Part shown: piece by piece, positions 36,906-45,807 of the stretch
Layout of the letters: the number at the start of each line of letters is the position of its first letter
How positions within the stretch are numbered: the first letter of the stretch is position 1
Assembly (NCBI RefSeq): GCF_900604935.1
Contig: NZ_UWPC01000004.1
Location: 124,001-188,000, forward strand
Length of the DNA: 64,000 nucleotides
Origin: Vaginisenegalia massiliensis
GTDB taxonomy: Bacteria; Bacillota; Bacilli; Lactobacillales; Aerococcaceae
Direction of reading: 5' to 3'
Made by a program: the position numbers and the translations under genes
Notes under the pieces: generated by a model
The model's input: only the letters and a program-made list of their open reading frames with translations
The model's database searches: none
Told to the model about the DNA's origin: nothing

Positions 36906-37511
36906 ATGACCTTTGAATTACCAAAATTAGCCTATGCATACGATGCTTTAGAACCAGCAATCGATGCCAAAACAATGGAAATTCACCATACTAAACACCA
37001 CAATACCTATGTAACTAATTTAAATAAAGCCTTGGAAAGCCATCCTGAACTAGCTGATAAATTAATTGAAGACTTAATGGCTCATTTAGATGCTGTGCCA
37101 GAAGATATCAAAACAGCGGTTCGTAACAATGGTGGGGGCCACTTAAACCATTCTTTATTCTGGGAAAGTCTCCGTTCACCGCAAGAGAACAATGACCTTC
37201 CAGCTGAATTAAAAGAAAAAATCGAAGCTGCATTCCAATCAGTGGATGCTTTCAAGAAAGAATTTGCTGCCGCTGCTGCAGGCCGTTTTGGGTCTGGTTG
37301 GGCTTGGTTAGTTGATAATAATGGACAATTAGAAATCATGTCGACTCCTAATCAAGACAATCCGATTTCTGAAGGTAAGAAACCACTTTTAGGTTTAGAT
37401 GTTTGGGAACATGCATACTACTTAAATTATCAAAACCGTCGTCCTGAGTATATTGAAGCATTCTGGTCAGTTGTCAATTGGGATGCTGTTGCCGATCGTT
37501 TAAAAAAGTAA
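36906..37511 (+). CDS. sodA: Mn/Fe superoxide dismutase
   Basis: A 201-residue cytoplasmic superoxide dismutase. Metal ligands: His in the IHHTKHH block, His in HLNHSLFW, and Asp and His in DVWEHAYYL. The region [10 protein letters not shown] is typical; the Gly-Gly pair before it ([10 protein letters not shown]) and QDNP resemble Mn-specific enzymes of lactic acid bacteria. It has its own promoter, an AGGAGG site and its own terminator, so it is monocistronic. Confidence 0.96.
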   Translation: MTFELPKLAYAYDALEPAIDAKTMEIHHTKHHNTYVTNLNKALESHPELADKLIEDLMAHLDAVPEDIKTAVRNNGGGHLNHSLFWESLRSPQENNDLPAELKEKIEAAFQSVDAFKKEFAAAAAGRFGSGWAWLVDNNGQLEIMSTPNQDNPISEGKKPLLGLDVWEHAYYLNYQNRRPEYIEAFWSVVNWDAVADRLKK

Positions 37512-37541
37512 GCAAGCTAGACCATAATTGAATGATTTATG

Positions 37542-37573
37542 AGCGAAACAGTTATGACTGTTTCGCTATTTTT
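37542..37573 (+). terminator. terminator after sodA
   Basis: AGCGAAACAGT, loop TATG, ACTGTTTCGCT then ATTTTT: a perfect 11-bp stem. Confidence 0.93.
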
Positions 37574-37596
37574 ATGGCCTTGATAGCTGATTTTTA

Positions 37597-37605
37597 TGCT
37601 ATAAT
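37597..37605 (+). promoter_or_regulatory. extended -10 promoter of ftsW
   Basis: TG-C-TATAAT ending at 37605, about 30 bases before the start codon. TTGATA lies upstream but at only 14 bases. Confidence 0.55.
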
Positions 37606-37635
37606 GAGGAACGACATTATTATTAGGAGGCTTCG

Positions 37636-38961
37636 ATGGAAAAGATACACGAAAAATATATAAAACAAGATAAACAGAAGCCTAATTCAGTTTTTGCCTT
37701 CTTAGATCGATTAGTTGCTCAATTAGATCGATTAGTTGCTCAATTTAAGCAGTTAGATCGAGTGATTTTGGTCTTAGTGTTGATTTTAATTTTAATTGGC
37801 TTTGCGATGGTCTTTTCAGCAACCATGTATTTAGATGAATCAGGCACGGGTATAACGAATCCGTATGCGTATTTTATTAAACAATTTGGGGCCTTTATCA
37901 TGGGTATCTTTGGTTTTTCTGCAATTATAATGATGCCCTATGATTTTTTTGCAAAATTAAAACCCTTATTATTTTTTGGAATCGGGGTGGCGGTGCTGCT
38001 ATTCCTGACTTACTTAAAGGGGGCTATTGGTGGCGGAGCTAAAAGTTGGCTCTTATTAGGCCCGATTAGTTTTCAACCTAGTGAATTAAGTAAAATTGGC
38101 TTAACTTTGCTCATTGCCTGGTTAAGTGTCAATACAGAACGAGAGCATATTCTTTCTGCTAAAGGATTTCGCGTTAAAGACTTTCATTTAAGTGTCGCTG
38201 TGATTCTTATTACCGTGCTGTTGATTTTCATCCAACCCGACTTTGGGATGCTGATTATTATCTCGTTGACCAATCTAATTAGTTTTGTGGTTAATCATTA
38301 TAATAAACGAATTAATCAAATTTTCTGGATAGCCAGTTTGGCTATTATAACCTTTCTTTATTGGTTCATTCGTACCTATGGTCATCAATTTATTGGAATT
38401 AATTTTCGTATCGACCGCTTTATTTCTTTTATTAATCCTTTTGATTATGCTCGAAATGAAGGCTATCAATTAATTAATGGTTATTTAGCCTTTAGTCGAG
38501 GTGGTTGGTTTGGTCGGGGATTAGGCCAATCGATCACTAAACAAGGCTTCTTACCCGCCGGCCATACCGACTTTATTCTTGCTGTTATTGCTGAAGAATT
38601 GGGGTTTGTTGGCGTGAGTGTGGTTGTCCTGTTATTCTTTGCCTTATTTTTCTATTTGTATCGTTGGGCTTCAGCTTGTCAAGATTCATACCGTCGCCAT
38701 GCCTTAACTGGTTTGACGACCCTCTTGTTAATACAAGCAATGATTAATATGGGAGGAGCCACTGGCTTAGTTCCATTGACTGGGGTAACACTCCCATTTA
38801 TTTCATATGGTGGATCAAGTTTATTAATTTCGATTCTAATGATTGGTATTATTCAACGGCTCATTATCGCGGAAAAATGTGAGCCACGTCAAACGGTGAG
38901 TTTAAATCTCGTCCATTCTAAATCACCGTCACAAGTAAAGGAGGCCGCAAATGAGCTTTGA
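37636..38961 (+). CDS. ftsW: SEDS-family peptidoglycan polymerase, FtsW/RodA
   Basis: A 441-residue protein with about 10 membrane segments. Signature blocks: SFQPSELSKIGL, the RDRF-like FRIDRFISFINPFDYA, AGHTDFILAVIAEELGFVG, and GVTLPFISYGGSSL, which is closer to FtsW than RodA. It is the glycosyltransferase that polymerises septal peptidoglycan together with a class B PBP. The hydrophilic N-terminus (1-47) is unusual: it holds two exact copies of the 7-residue unit LDRLVAQ, encoded by a perfect 21-base tandem repeat. It overlaps the next gene by 11 bases. Confidence 0.9.
   Translation: MEKIHEKYIKQDKQKPNSVFAFLDRLVAQLDRLVAQFKQLDRVILVLVLILILIGFAMVFSATMYLDESGTGITNPYAYFIKQFGAFIMGIFGFSAIIMMPYDFFAKLKPLLFFGIGVAVLLFLTYLKGAIGGGAKSWLLLGPISFQPSELSKIGLTLLIAWLSVNTEREHILSAKGFRVKDFHLSVAVILITVLLIFIQPDFGMLIIISLTNLISFVVNHYNKRINQIFWIASLAIITFLYWFIRTYGHQFIGINFRIDRFISFINPFDYARNEGYQLINGYLAFSRGGWFGRGLGQSITKQGFLPAGHTDFILAVIAEELGFVGVSVVVLLFFALFFYLYRWASACQDSYRRHALTGLTTLLLIQAMINMGGATGLVPLTGVTLPFISYGGSSLLISILMIGIIQRLIIAEKCEPRQTVSLNLVHSKSPSQVKEAANEL
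37702..37743 (+). repeat. 21-base perfect tandem repeat inside ftsW
   Basis: Two exact, in-frame copies (37702-37722 and 37723-37743) that encode LDRLVAQ twice in the cytoplasmic N-terminus. Copy-number slippage would add or remove seven residues without a frameshift. Confidence 0.9.
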
Positions 38962-39349
38962 AATGATTAAACGCCAAGAACTAATTGTCTGGCTTTATAC
39001 GTTAAAACATTTAAAAAATATTCGTAAACATGGTCATATTCACTATACCAGCCAACGGATGAAGTATGCAGTTATGTATGTAGATGCTGAACATAAGGAT
39101 CAAATTATCAAAGAGCTTCAGCGTTATCATTTCGTGCGCAAGGTAGAGGAATCATACCGTGATGATATTGATATGACCTTCAAGGACGCGATTCCTAATC
39201 GTAAAGATCCGGATCGCAAATCGGAGTCACAATTGAATCAACCGCCAGAAACGTCTGTTTTTATGCAGGATTTAGTATCTTCTTTAGAAGAAAATAAGTT
39301 GCCTGATCAAGTTGATATTGAATCAAATTCTGAGATAGAATCCAAGTAG
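38951..39349 (+). CDS. YlbG-family (UPF0298/DUF2129) protein with C-terminal extension
   Basis: A 132-residue protein. Residues 1-85 match DUF2129: IKRQELIVWLYTLKHLKNIRKHGHIHYTSQRMKYAVMYVDAEH, then LQRYHFVRKVEESYRD. Homologues are about 90 residues and function is unknown; the gene sits before rsmD and coaD in Bacilli (ylbG-ylbH-ylbI). The last 45 residues are polar and low in order and are not part of the known domain. It overlaps ftsW, with AAAGGAGG before it, so it is coupled. Confidence 0.85.
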   Translation: MSFEMIKRQELIVWLYTLKHLKNIRKHGHIHYTSQRMKYAVMYVDAEHKDQIIKELQRYHFVRKVEESYRDDIDMTFKDAIPNRKDPDRKSESQLNQPPETSVFMQDLVSSLEENKLPDQVDIESNSEIESK

Positions 39350-39357
39350 GTGAGCAA

Positions 39358-39927
39358 ATGCGTGTGATTTCAGGAGAATTTGGGAGTCGTCCTTTGCAAG
39401 CAGTACCTGGGCAAAATACAAGGCCAACCACGGACAAGATTAAAGAAGGGATGTTTAACCTCTTAGGAGGCTATTTTGATGGGGGCATCTGTTTAGACTT
39501 TTATGCAGGTTCAGGTGCTTTAGCGATTGAAGCTGTGTCGCGGGGCATGGACCGTGCCGTCTTGACGGAAAAGTATCGTCCCGCAATCAATACGATTGAA
39601 AAAAATCTAGCCATGACCAAACAAGAGGCTAAATTTGATTTATTGATTGGTCAAAATCGTTCAGCTTTGGCTTCATATATTCAGCAACATCCAACTTGTC
39701 AATTTGACTTGGTCTTTCTTGATCCTCCTTACAAAAATCAACAAATCATCAATGATATCGATTGGTTAAATAATCTAGGGGTATTGAGTTCCACTTGTCG
39801 AATTCTATGCGAAACAGATGCTCAAACGAACTTGGAAGACTCATTTGATGGGTGGACTAAGGTGAAGTTTAAAGTGTATGGCCAAACCAACGTTCATTTG
39901 TATGAAAGGGTGAATGAGAATGAGTAA
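39358..39927 (+). CDS. rsmD: 16S rRNA (guanine-966-N2)-methyltransferase RsmD
   Basis: A 189-residue SAM-dependent methyltransferase. SAM site FYAGSGALAIEAVSRG (about 43-58) and the catalytic DPPY motif in LVFLDPPYKNQQ. It modifies a guanine of 16S rRNA in the small-subunit head. It begins 8 bases after the ylbG-like gene and overlaps coaD, the conserved Firmicute order. Confidence 0.94.
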   Translation: MRVISGEFGSRPLQAVPGQNTRPTTDKIKEGMFNLLGGYFDGGICLDFYAGSGALAIEAVSRGMDRAVLTEKYRPAINTIEKNLAMTKQEAKFDLLIGQNRSALASYIQQHPTCQFDLVFLDPPYKNQQIINDIDWLNNLGVLSSTCRILCETDAQTNLEDSFDGWTKVKFKVYGQTNVHLYERVNENE

Positions 39928-40420
39928 ACTAGCTATTTTTCCAGGAAGTTTTGATCCGATGACCTTTGGACACCTCGATTTGATTGAGCGGGCAAGTAAG
40001 ATGTTTGATCGTGTCATTGTCTTGATTGCGATTAATACGAGTAAAAAGCAACTTTTTAACGAGTGCGAACGACGTTCCATGTTGGAAAAAGCGGTAGTAA
40101 AGTTTGATAATGTTGAGATAGATGTTCTACAGGATGGGTTAGTGGCTCATTATTATCGGGAAAAAGGAGCCACTGCTTTAATCAGAGGTGTTCGTAATAT
40201 GACCGACTTTGAATATGAAGCCAATATTGCTGTAATTAATGAAAAACAGTGTCCTGGTTTGGAAACGGTTCTCTTGGTGGCCGATGAGCAATATCGCTAT
40301 TTGAGCTCAAGCTTAATTAAAGAGATTGCTCATTTTCAAGGAGATTTATCGGCTATGGTTCCTGAGCATGTGGCTCAAGCTATGCTCAATAAGAATCAAT
40401 CGGCGACAAATAAGAAATAA
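39920..40420 (+). CDS. coaD: phosphopantetheine adenylyltransferase
   Basis: A 166-residue nucleotidyltransferase that makes dephospho-CoA from 4'-phosphopantetheine and ATP. The GSFDPMTFGHLDLI motif (T/HxGH signature) and the YRYLSSSLIKE block (ISSS-like) are intact. ATG 39914 is in frame, but GGG at 39908-39910 is better spaced from ATG 39920. It overlaps the end of rsmD. A large terminator follows. In many Bacilli the next gene is a Lon-like PDZ protease (sepM/ylbL); none is seen here. Confidence 0.95.
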   Translation: MSKLAIFPGSFDPMTFGHLDLIERASKMFDRVIVLIAINTSKKQLFNECERRSMLEKAVVKFDNVEIDVLQDGLVAHYYREKGATALIRGVRNMTDFEYEANIAVINEKQCPGLETVLLVADEQYRYLSSSLIKEIAHFQGDLSAMVPEHVAQAMLNKNQSATNKK

Positions 40421-40438
40421 GATTAAGGGATAATTTTC

Positions 40439-40491
40439 AAGCACTTGTTTCTGCTGACTTTCGAGTCAGTAAGAAGCGAGTGCTTTTTTTC
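40439..40491 (+). terminator. branched terminator after coaD
   Basis: Outer arms AAGCACTTG and GCGAGTGCTT enclose a small inner hairpin TGACT-TTCG-AGTCA. A run of seven T follows. Confidence 0.88.
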
Positions 40492-40563
40492 TTTAGGAGA
40501 TTGAGGGATGTAATGGGGCATCATTTGACTATTTATAGATAAGAATAAGTTAGGAGGGCTAAT

Positions 40564-41307
40564 ATGCCAGTGGACTTTCAAAAACTAGTGAGACAATTGA
40601 GTCGCTTTAAAGGTCAAGTCTTATTTTTTATAGGAGCCATTTGTATCCTTGCTTTGGCTGTGCGCATGCTAATCAACGGCATATCCGAACCGAAACTAGT
40701 TCCATCTTCTTTCTTTGATCAAACGAATCCTGCTTCCTCATGGGTCGCTTCAGAAACGGAAGAGACTGTTAGTGAGGAAGTAAGCAGTCAGTGGTCAACA
40801 ATCTATGTGGATATCAAAGGAGCCGTCGAGCGTCCAGGAGTCTATGAGCTCCCATCTGATAGTCGCGTAAAGGATGCCATCCAAGCAGCAGGAGGCCTAT
40901 TATCTGAGGCTGACGAAAGCCAATTAAATCTTGCTCAACGATTAAGTGATCAAGCCGTCCTTTTAGTCTTGACTAAAGAACAAGTAGCGGATCGGCTCCA
41001 ACAAAAGGAGTCTACTAATTCGACCAAACAAGCAGATGAAGGGATGTCGAGTTTAGCTGTAGGCTTGAATCAGCAAGTGGAAACGCAAGAGGAAGAACTA
41101 GGAGTGCAAGGCGGACTGGTAAATATTAATACAGCAGACAGTTCAGCGCTCCAAACCTTGCCAGGGATTGGCGAAAAAAAAGCGCAAGCCATTATCGACT
41201 ACCGTCAAAGTCAAGGATCCTTTAAACAGAAGGAGGACTTGAAAGAAGTAAAAGGAATTGGCGATAAAACCTATAAAGAATTAGAAGGCTTGATTTGCGT
41301 AAACTAG
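40564..41307 (+). CDS. comEA: competence DNA receptor ComEA
   Basis: A 247-residue membrane-anchored DNA-binding protein for natural transformation. One N-terminal membrane helix (about 19-37), then a linker, then an SLBB domain (about 78-135, IYVDIKGAVERPGVYELP). A low-complexity linker leads to a C-terminal double helix-hairpin-helix (about 185-245) with LVNINTADSSALQTLPGIGEKKAQAII and LKEVKGIGDKTY. It captures dsDNA at the outer face and passes it to ComEC. No comEB lies between it and comEC. Confidence 0.94.
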   Translation: MPVDFQKLVRQLSRFKGQVLFFIGAICILALAVRMLINGISEPKLVPSSFFDQTNPASSWVASETEETVSEEVSSQWSTIYVDIKGAVERPGVYELPSDSRVKDAIQAAGGLLSEADESQLNLAQRLSDQAVLLVLTKEQVADRLQQKESTNSTKQADEGMSSLAVGLNQQVETQEEELGVQGGLVNINTADSSALQTLPGIGEKKAQAIIDYRQSQGSFKQKEDLKEVKGIGDKTYKELEGLICVN

Positions 41308-41317
41308 GAGTGGCGAT

Positions 41318-43663
41318 ATGAGCACACTAAAAAATCATGGGTTATTTGCTTGGTTAGTCGTTTTGTCGTTCTTATGGTGGTGCTATTATCCTCAGCTTAG
41401 CTTATGTCTTGTTCTTCTTGTGACGTTTGGGCGAATGATTCTCCTTAAACAACCCAAACTTCTTGGCCTAACTCTCTTATGTTGCTTTTTGGTTTGGGGT
41501 CATATGCAGTGGCAGAACAATCATGAACCCGTGCTTCCCTTGAACCAACCTATTAGTTTGACCCTTCAGTGTTTATCCGTTGACTTGCAACCCACTCAAT
41601 CAGGCAATTTTCAGGGGGCATCACGCGTAATCACCCCTCAGGGATTTGTGCCAGTCATAGTGACCTTGCCCAAGGATGTACTCACCAATCAAGAATTAAT
41701 GGCCAACCAAGCCTTATTGATGAAGGTTCAAGGACATTTTGAAGCATTTGAAAAAGCTCGAAATTTTTATACCTTTGATTATCAAGCCTATTACCAACAA
41801 GAAGGCTACCAAGCACGTCTGATAGTGGAATCCATTGATTCCGTTACTTATGAATCTGGGAATTGGCTTAGTCAAGGTCGTTTGTTTTGTTTGAACTATT
41901 TTAAACGCTATCAAGAAATAGAATGGGTGGGGCTACATAATAAATTATTGTTAAATTTGAATTCACCTAGTTTTAAGTTTTTTCGTCAAGACCTAATCAG
42001 CTTAGGGATTATTCATTTTTTTGCTATTTCTGGTTTTCATATGGATTATTTGCGACGAAAATTCAGTTTGCTTTGTTGGCGCATAGGGATTAGTCGGGAA
42101 ACAACCTGGTACTTGGTGTCTCTAATTAGCCTAATCTATGGAAGCTTGATTGCTTGGCCGGTTGGCGTTATCCGTTCCTTAGGTGCTAGCCTACTTAAAG
42201 GACCAAGGCATGAAATGGCTAAATATCTATCTGATTTAGACTGTATGTGTCTTATTGGTATAGGGTTATTAATCGTCAAGCCAAGCTACTGTGTGAATTT
42301 AGCTTATTTATTGAGTTTTTCCTTGTCAGCCTTATTGCATTTATACCAACCCTCGGTTTGGGCCAAACAGGGACGCTTTAGACAGACTTGTGAGCAAACA
42401 ATCATGTGTTTACTCTTTTCTTGGCCATTAATTATGCAACAGAGTTTTGAATGGAACTGGCAACAAATTTTGACCATAATCATTTGTAGCTTCTTTTTTG
42501 AACGTTTTTTTATGCCTGCCATGATAATCACGACGGGTCTTTTGTTATGTCCCTATGAGGGTAGTTTGAGCTTGGTTGTGTGGGTAAACCAAGTATTTTG
42601 TAGTATATGGCAACTGGGTCAAAGACTAGCGGGTTTTCTTCCTTCTGCCTTGGTAATTGGATATTTAAATCAGGTCTTATTTGGTGGGCTTGTGCTAGTC
42701 GCAATACTATGGAATTTATGGTTGCCAACAAAGCCTCAGCGTGCGTGGATGCTAGTAGTGATAGCTTACACTCTTGTTTGGCTGTCACCTTATTTAAATC
42801 CTTATGACCGTATGACGGTACTAGATGTGGGACAGGGGGATGCTTTACTATTCCAGGAAGCCTTTAATCAATCGACTTGGCTAATCGATACGGGTGGAAA
42901 ACAAGATTTTCAACGGTCAAGTAATGAGATTTTGGCTTGGGATACCAAACTAGCCCAGCGGCAATTAATACCTGCTTTGAAAGCTTTAGGGGTACGACGT
43001 TTAAATGTGATCATTAGTCACCCAGATCTGGATCATGTCGGGAATCTTCCGACATTAAGTGCCAACTTACCTATCGATCGAGTGATGATTCATCCCTATT
43101 GTCTTAAACAAGCCAATTGGTTAGCCATTCAAGAGACTTTAAAAGGCAGGGTTAGCATTCAGCCACTGGATTTAAAGGCTCTGCCTTATTCAATCAACTC
43201 AAAATTATGTCTTTTGGCGGACAAGCAGGCAACTTTTGCCGACGATACCAACGACTGGTCTTTAGTTTGTTTGCTACGAATAGGACAGTACCTTTTAATT
43301 AATATGGGGGACTTGAGTCAAAAAGGAGAAGAGCATTTAATCAGACAGTATTCAGGCTTAAAAGCGGATATTCTAAAAGTTGGACACCATGGCAGTCGCC
43401 ATTCAACGAGTGAAACTTGGTTGAAAACCCTAGGAGCTCGCATGGCACTTATATCAAGCGGGCAAAACAATCGTTATGGTCATCCTCATGAGGAAACACT
43501 CCTGCGACTTAATCAAGCCCATCTTGCCATTCTTCGAACGGACGTCGTGGGTGCGATTCAATTTTCTGCATCCATTTGGGGAGATTATCAGATACGAACA
43601 GCCTTGAAGCCCATGAATTCGCAGCAAACTGAGGTCAAAAAGAGTGATAGTTCAAAAGATTGA
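41318..43663 (+). CDS. comEC: competence DNA channel ComEC
   Basis: A 781-residue polytopic protein forming the single-stranded DNA uptake channel. N-terminal DUF4131-like soluble part (about 60-185), the Competence transmembrane core (about 215-475, FAISGFHMDYLRRKF), and a C-terminal metallo-beta-lactamase-like domain (about 490-755) with VLDVGQGDALL, SHPDLDHVGN and KVGHHGSRHSTS. The last domain carries residues needed for strand degradation in relatives. It starts 11 bases after comEA; an own terminator is not evident. Confidence 0.93.
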   Translation: MSTLKNHGLFAWLVVLSFLWWCYYPQLSLCLVLLVTFGRMILLKQPKLLGLTLLCCFLVWGHMQWQNNHEPVLPLNQPISLTLQCLSVDLQPTQSGNFQGASRVITPQGFVPVIVTLPKDVLTNQELMANQALLMKVQGHFEAFEKARNFYTFDYQAYYQQEGYQARLIVESIDSVTYESGNWLSQGRLFCLNYFKRYQEIEWVGLHNKLLLNLNSPSFKFFRQDLISLGIIHFFAISGFHMDYLRRKFSLLCWRIGISRETTWYLVSLISLIYGSLIAWPVGVIRSLGASLLKGPRHEMAKYLSDLDCMCLIGIGLLIVKPSYCVNLAYLLSFSLSALLHLYQPSVWAKQGRFRQTCEQTIMCLLFSWPLIMQQSFEWNWQQILTIIICSFFFERFFMPAMIITTGLLLCPYEGSLSLVVWVNQVFCSIWQLGQRLAGFLPSALVIGYLNQVLFGGLVLVAILWNLWLPTKPQRAWMLVVIAYTLVWLSPYLNPYDRMTVLDVGQGDALLFQEAFNQSTWLIDTGGKQDFQRSSNEILAWDTKLAQRQLIPALKALGVRRLNVIISHPDLDHVGNLPTLSANLPIDRVMIHPYCLKQANWLAIQETLKGRVSIQPLDLKALPYSINSKLCLLADKQATFADDTNDWSLVCLLRIGQYLLINMGDLSQKGEEHLIRQYSGLKADILKVGHHGSRHSTSETWLKTLGARMALISSGQNNRYGHPHEETLLRLNQAHLAILRTDVVGAIQFSASIWGDYQIRTALKPMNSQQTEVKKSDSSKD

Positions 43664-43689
43664 ACTAAGGGGTTCAAATACGTTAGAAT
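43660..43689 (+). promoter_or_regulatory. promoter of the suf operon
   Basis: TTGAAC (43660-43665), an 18-base spacer and TAGAAT (43684-43689), overlapping the end of comEC. Confidence 0.6.
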
Positions 43690-43721
43690 AGACAAGGAAT
43701 AAGCTGGAGGGATGAAATAAA

Positions 43722-44492
43722 ATGGCAAAATTAGAAATTATTGATTTACATGTATCGATTGAAGATAAAGAAATATTAAAAGGAGTTAATTTAACCCTTA
43801 ATACAGGAGAAATTCATGCGGTAATGGGTCCTAATGGAACAGGGAAATCGACCTTAGCTGCAGCCATTATGGGGAACCCGGCTTACCAGGTCACACAAGG
43901 TCAAATTCTTTTAGATGATCAAGATGTCTTAGCGATGGAAGTAGATGAACGTGCTCGGGCGGGTCTCTTTTTGGCAGTCCAATATCCAAGTGAAATTCCA
44001 GGTGTAACCAATGCTGAATTTATGCGGGCAGCAATTCATGCTCGTCGTTCAGAGGATGATAAGCTGGATGTCCACAGTTTCATCAAGAAATTGGACAAGA
44101 TGATGGCTTTATTAGATATGTCTGAAGAGATGGCTGAACGCTATCTCAATGAAGGATTTTCCGGTGGAGAAAAGAAACGAAATGAGATTTTGCAATGTTT
44201 GATGATTGAACCAAAATTTGCCATTCTCGATGAAATCGACTCTGGTTTAGATATTGATGCCTTGCAAGTGGTATCAAAAGGGGTCAATGCCATGCGGGGA
44301 CCAGAATTTGGCTCGCTAATCATCACCCACTACCAACGTCTCTTAAATTATATTCAGCCAGATGTCGTTCATATTATGATGGAAGGTCGTGTCGTTATGA
44401 CAGGTGGTCCTGAATTGGCTAAACGACTGGAAGCGGAAGGGTATAAAGGCATTAGTCAAGAACTTGGTCTAGCCCTTCCAGAGAAAGATTAG
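43722..44492 (+). CDS. sufC: Fe-S cluster assembly ATPase SufC
   Basis: A 256-residue cytoplasmic ABC ATPase that powers the SufBCD scaffold. Walker A is GPNGTGKST (about 35-43), the signature is FSGGEKKRNE, and Walker B is AILDEIDSGLD. AGGAGGGA precedes the ATG. It is the first gene of sufCDSUB, the usual layout of Bacilli. It is separate from membrane transport despite the ABC fold. Confidence 0.96.
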   Translation: MAKLEIIDLHVSIEDKEILKGVNLTLNTGEIHAVMGPNGTGKSTLAAAIMGNPAYQVTQGQILLDDQDVLAMEVDERARAGLFLAVQYPSEIPGVTNAEFMRAAIHARRSEDDKLDVHSFIKKLDKMMALLDMSEEMAERYLNEGFSGGEKKRNEILQCLMIEPKFAILDEIDSGLDIDALQVVSKGVNAMRGPEFGSLIITHYQRLLNYIQPDVVHIMMEGRVVMTGGPELAKRLEAEGYKGISQELGLALPEKD

Positions 44493-44500
44493 GTGATAAA

Positions 44501-45805
44501 ATGACAGCATTATCACGAGAAATGATGATTCAATGTTTAACACAAGGCCAAGTCTTACCCGATTGGTTTACTCAAGCTCAGGAGGAAGCTGAGACTATTT
44601 GGTCTCATTTAGCACTACCAAGTATCGAGCGAGTACGTTATCATCGTTGGCCTCTTTTTGATTCGGAGTGGATGGATTTATCGGCTCTTAGTGACCCATT
44701 GACGTATGGTTTATCGACGGTGTTTGATCAAGATAATTCGGGGCATATTGTTCATGCGGGCAATCAAACTATTTATTCGTCTGTACCTCAAGAACTTTTG
44801 GATCGGGGTCTCATTGTGATGGACTTGTTTGAAGCGATGGACCAATATCCCGATATGGTGCGAGCATCTTTATTTTCAGTCATTCCATATGATCAGGATA
44901 AAGTAGCAGCTTTTAATACAGCTTATCTCAATGGGGGTGTCTTCGTTTATGTACCGTCTGGTTTAAAGGTTGATTTACCTATTGATGTCTTATTAGTTCA
45001 AGACAGTCGCTATCAACAAGCCTTTAATAAGCGTGTTTTGATTGTGGCCGATCAAGACGCTAAGTTACAAATTATGGAACACATTCAGACGGAAGGTGAC
45101 CATGCTAATTCAGCGACAGTCTTGGTTGAAGTCGTGGCTAAAGCGGGTGCACAGATTAATTACAATGCAATCGATACCTTTGGTCAATCTACCCATGCCT
45201 ATATCAAGCGCTATGCGCGAACGGATCAAGATGCTCACATTAATTGGGCGATTGGGTGTTTGAATGATGGAAATACGATTCTTGATTTAGATACTTATTT
45301 GGATGGGACGGGGTCAGAGTCACAAGTAGCTATTGTAGGCGTGTCAAACGGTCGACAAATTCAAGCGGTCGACAGCAAAGTAGTGAATCGTGGACGACAT
45401 TCGATTGGTAATATTTTGCAACATGGGGTTATTTTAGATAAAGCAGTTCTTACCTTCAATGGTATTGGCTTAATTGAAAAAGGAGCCAAACAGGCAGATG
45501 CTCAACAAGAAAGTCGCGTATTAATGCTTTCGGATTTTGCTCGTGGGGATGCGAATCCAATTCTCTTAATTGAAGAATTTGAGGTTACTGCAGGCCATGC
45601 GGCATCAGTTGGTCAAGTGGATCAAGAACAACTATATTACCTTATGAGCCGGGGATTGACTAAAGAAGCGGCTGAATATTTGGTTATTCGTGGTTTCCTT
45701 GGTCCGGTTATTGTTCAAATGCCTTCGCAAAAAATCCGCCAAGAATTGACCCAGTTGATTGATGCGAAACTCCAATCGACCTTACCTGTGAAAGTAGGCG
45801 AATAG
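44501..45805 (+). CDS. sufD: Fe-S cluster assembly protein SufD
   Basis: A 434-residue beta-helix scaffold subunit. The family region runs GGVFVYVPSGLKVDLPIDVLL, NGRQIQAVDSKVVNRGRHSIGNILQHGVILDKA, and ADAQQESRVLMLSD. It starts 8 bases after sufC and pairs with SufB and SufC during cluster building. It lacks the extra Cys seen in SufB, as expected. Confidence 0.95.
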   Translation: MTALSREMMIQCLTQGQVLPDWFTQAQEEAETIWSHLALPSIERVRYHRWPLFDSEWMDLSALSDPLTYGLSTVFDQDNSGHIVHAGNQTIYSSVPQELLDRGLIVMDLFEAMDQYPDMVRASLFSVIPYDQDKVAAFNTAYLNGGVFVYVPSGLKVDLPIDVLLVQDSRYQQAFNKRVLIVADQDAKLQIMEHIQTEGDHANSATVLVEVVAKAGAQINYNAIDTFGQSTHAYIKRYARTDQDAHINWAIGCLNDGNTILDLDTYLDGTGSESQVAIVGVSNGRQIQAVDSKVVNRGRHSIGNILQHGVILDKAVLTFNGIGLIEKGAKQADAQQESRVLMLSDFARGDANPILLIEEFEVTAGHAASVGQVDQEQLYYLMSRGLTKEAAEYLVIRGFLGPVIVQMPSQKIRQELTQLIDAKLQSTLPVKVGE

Positions 45806-45807
45806 GT

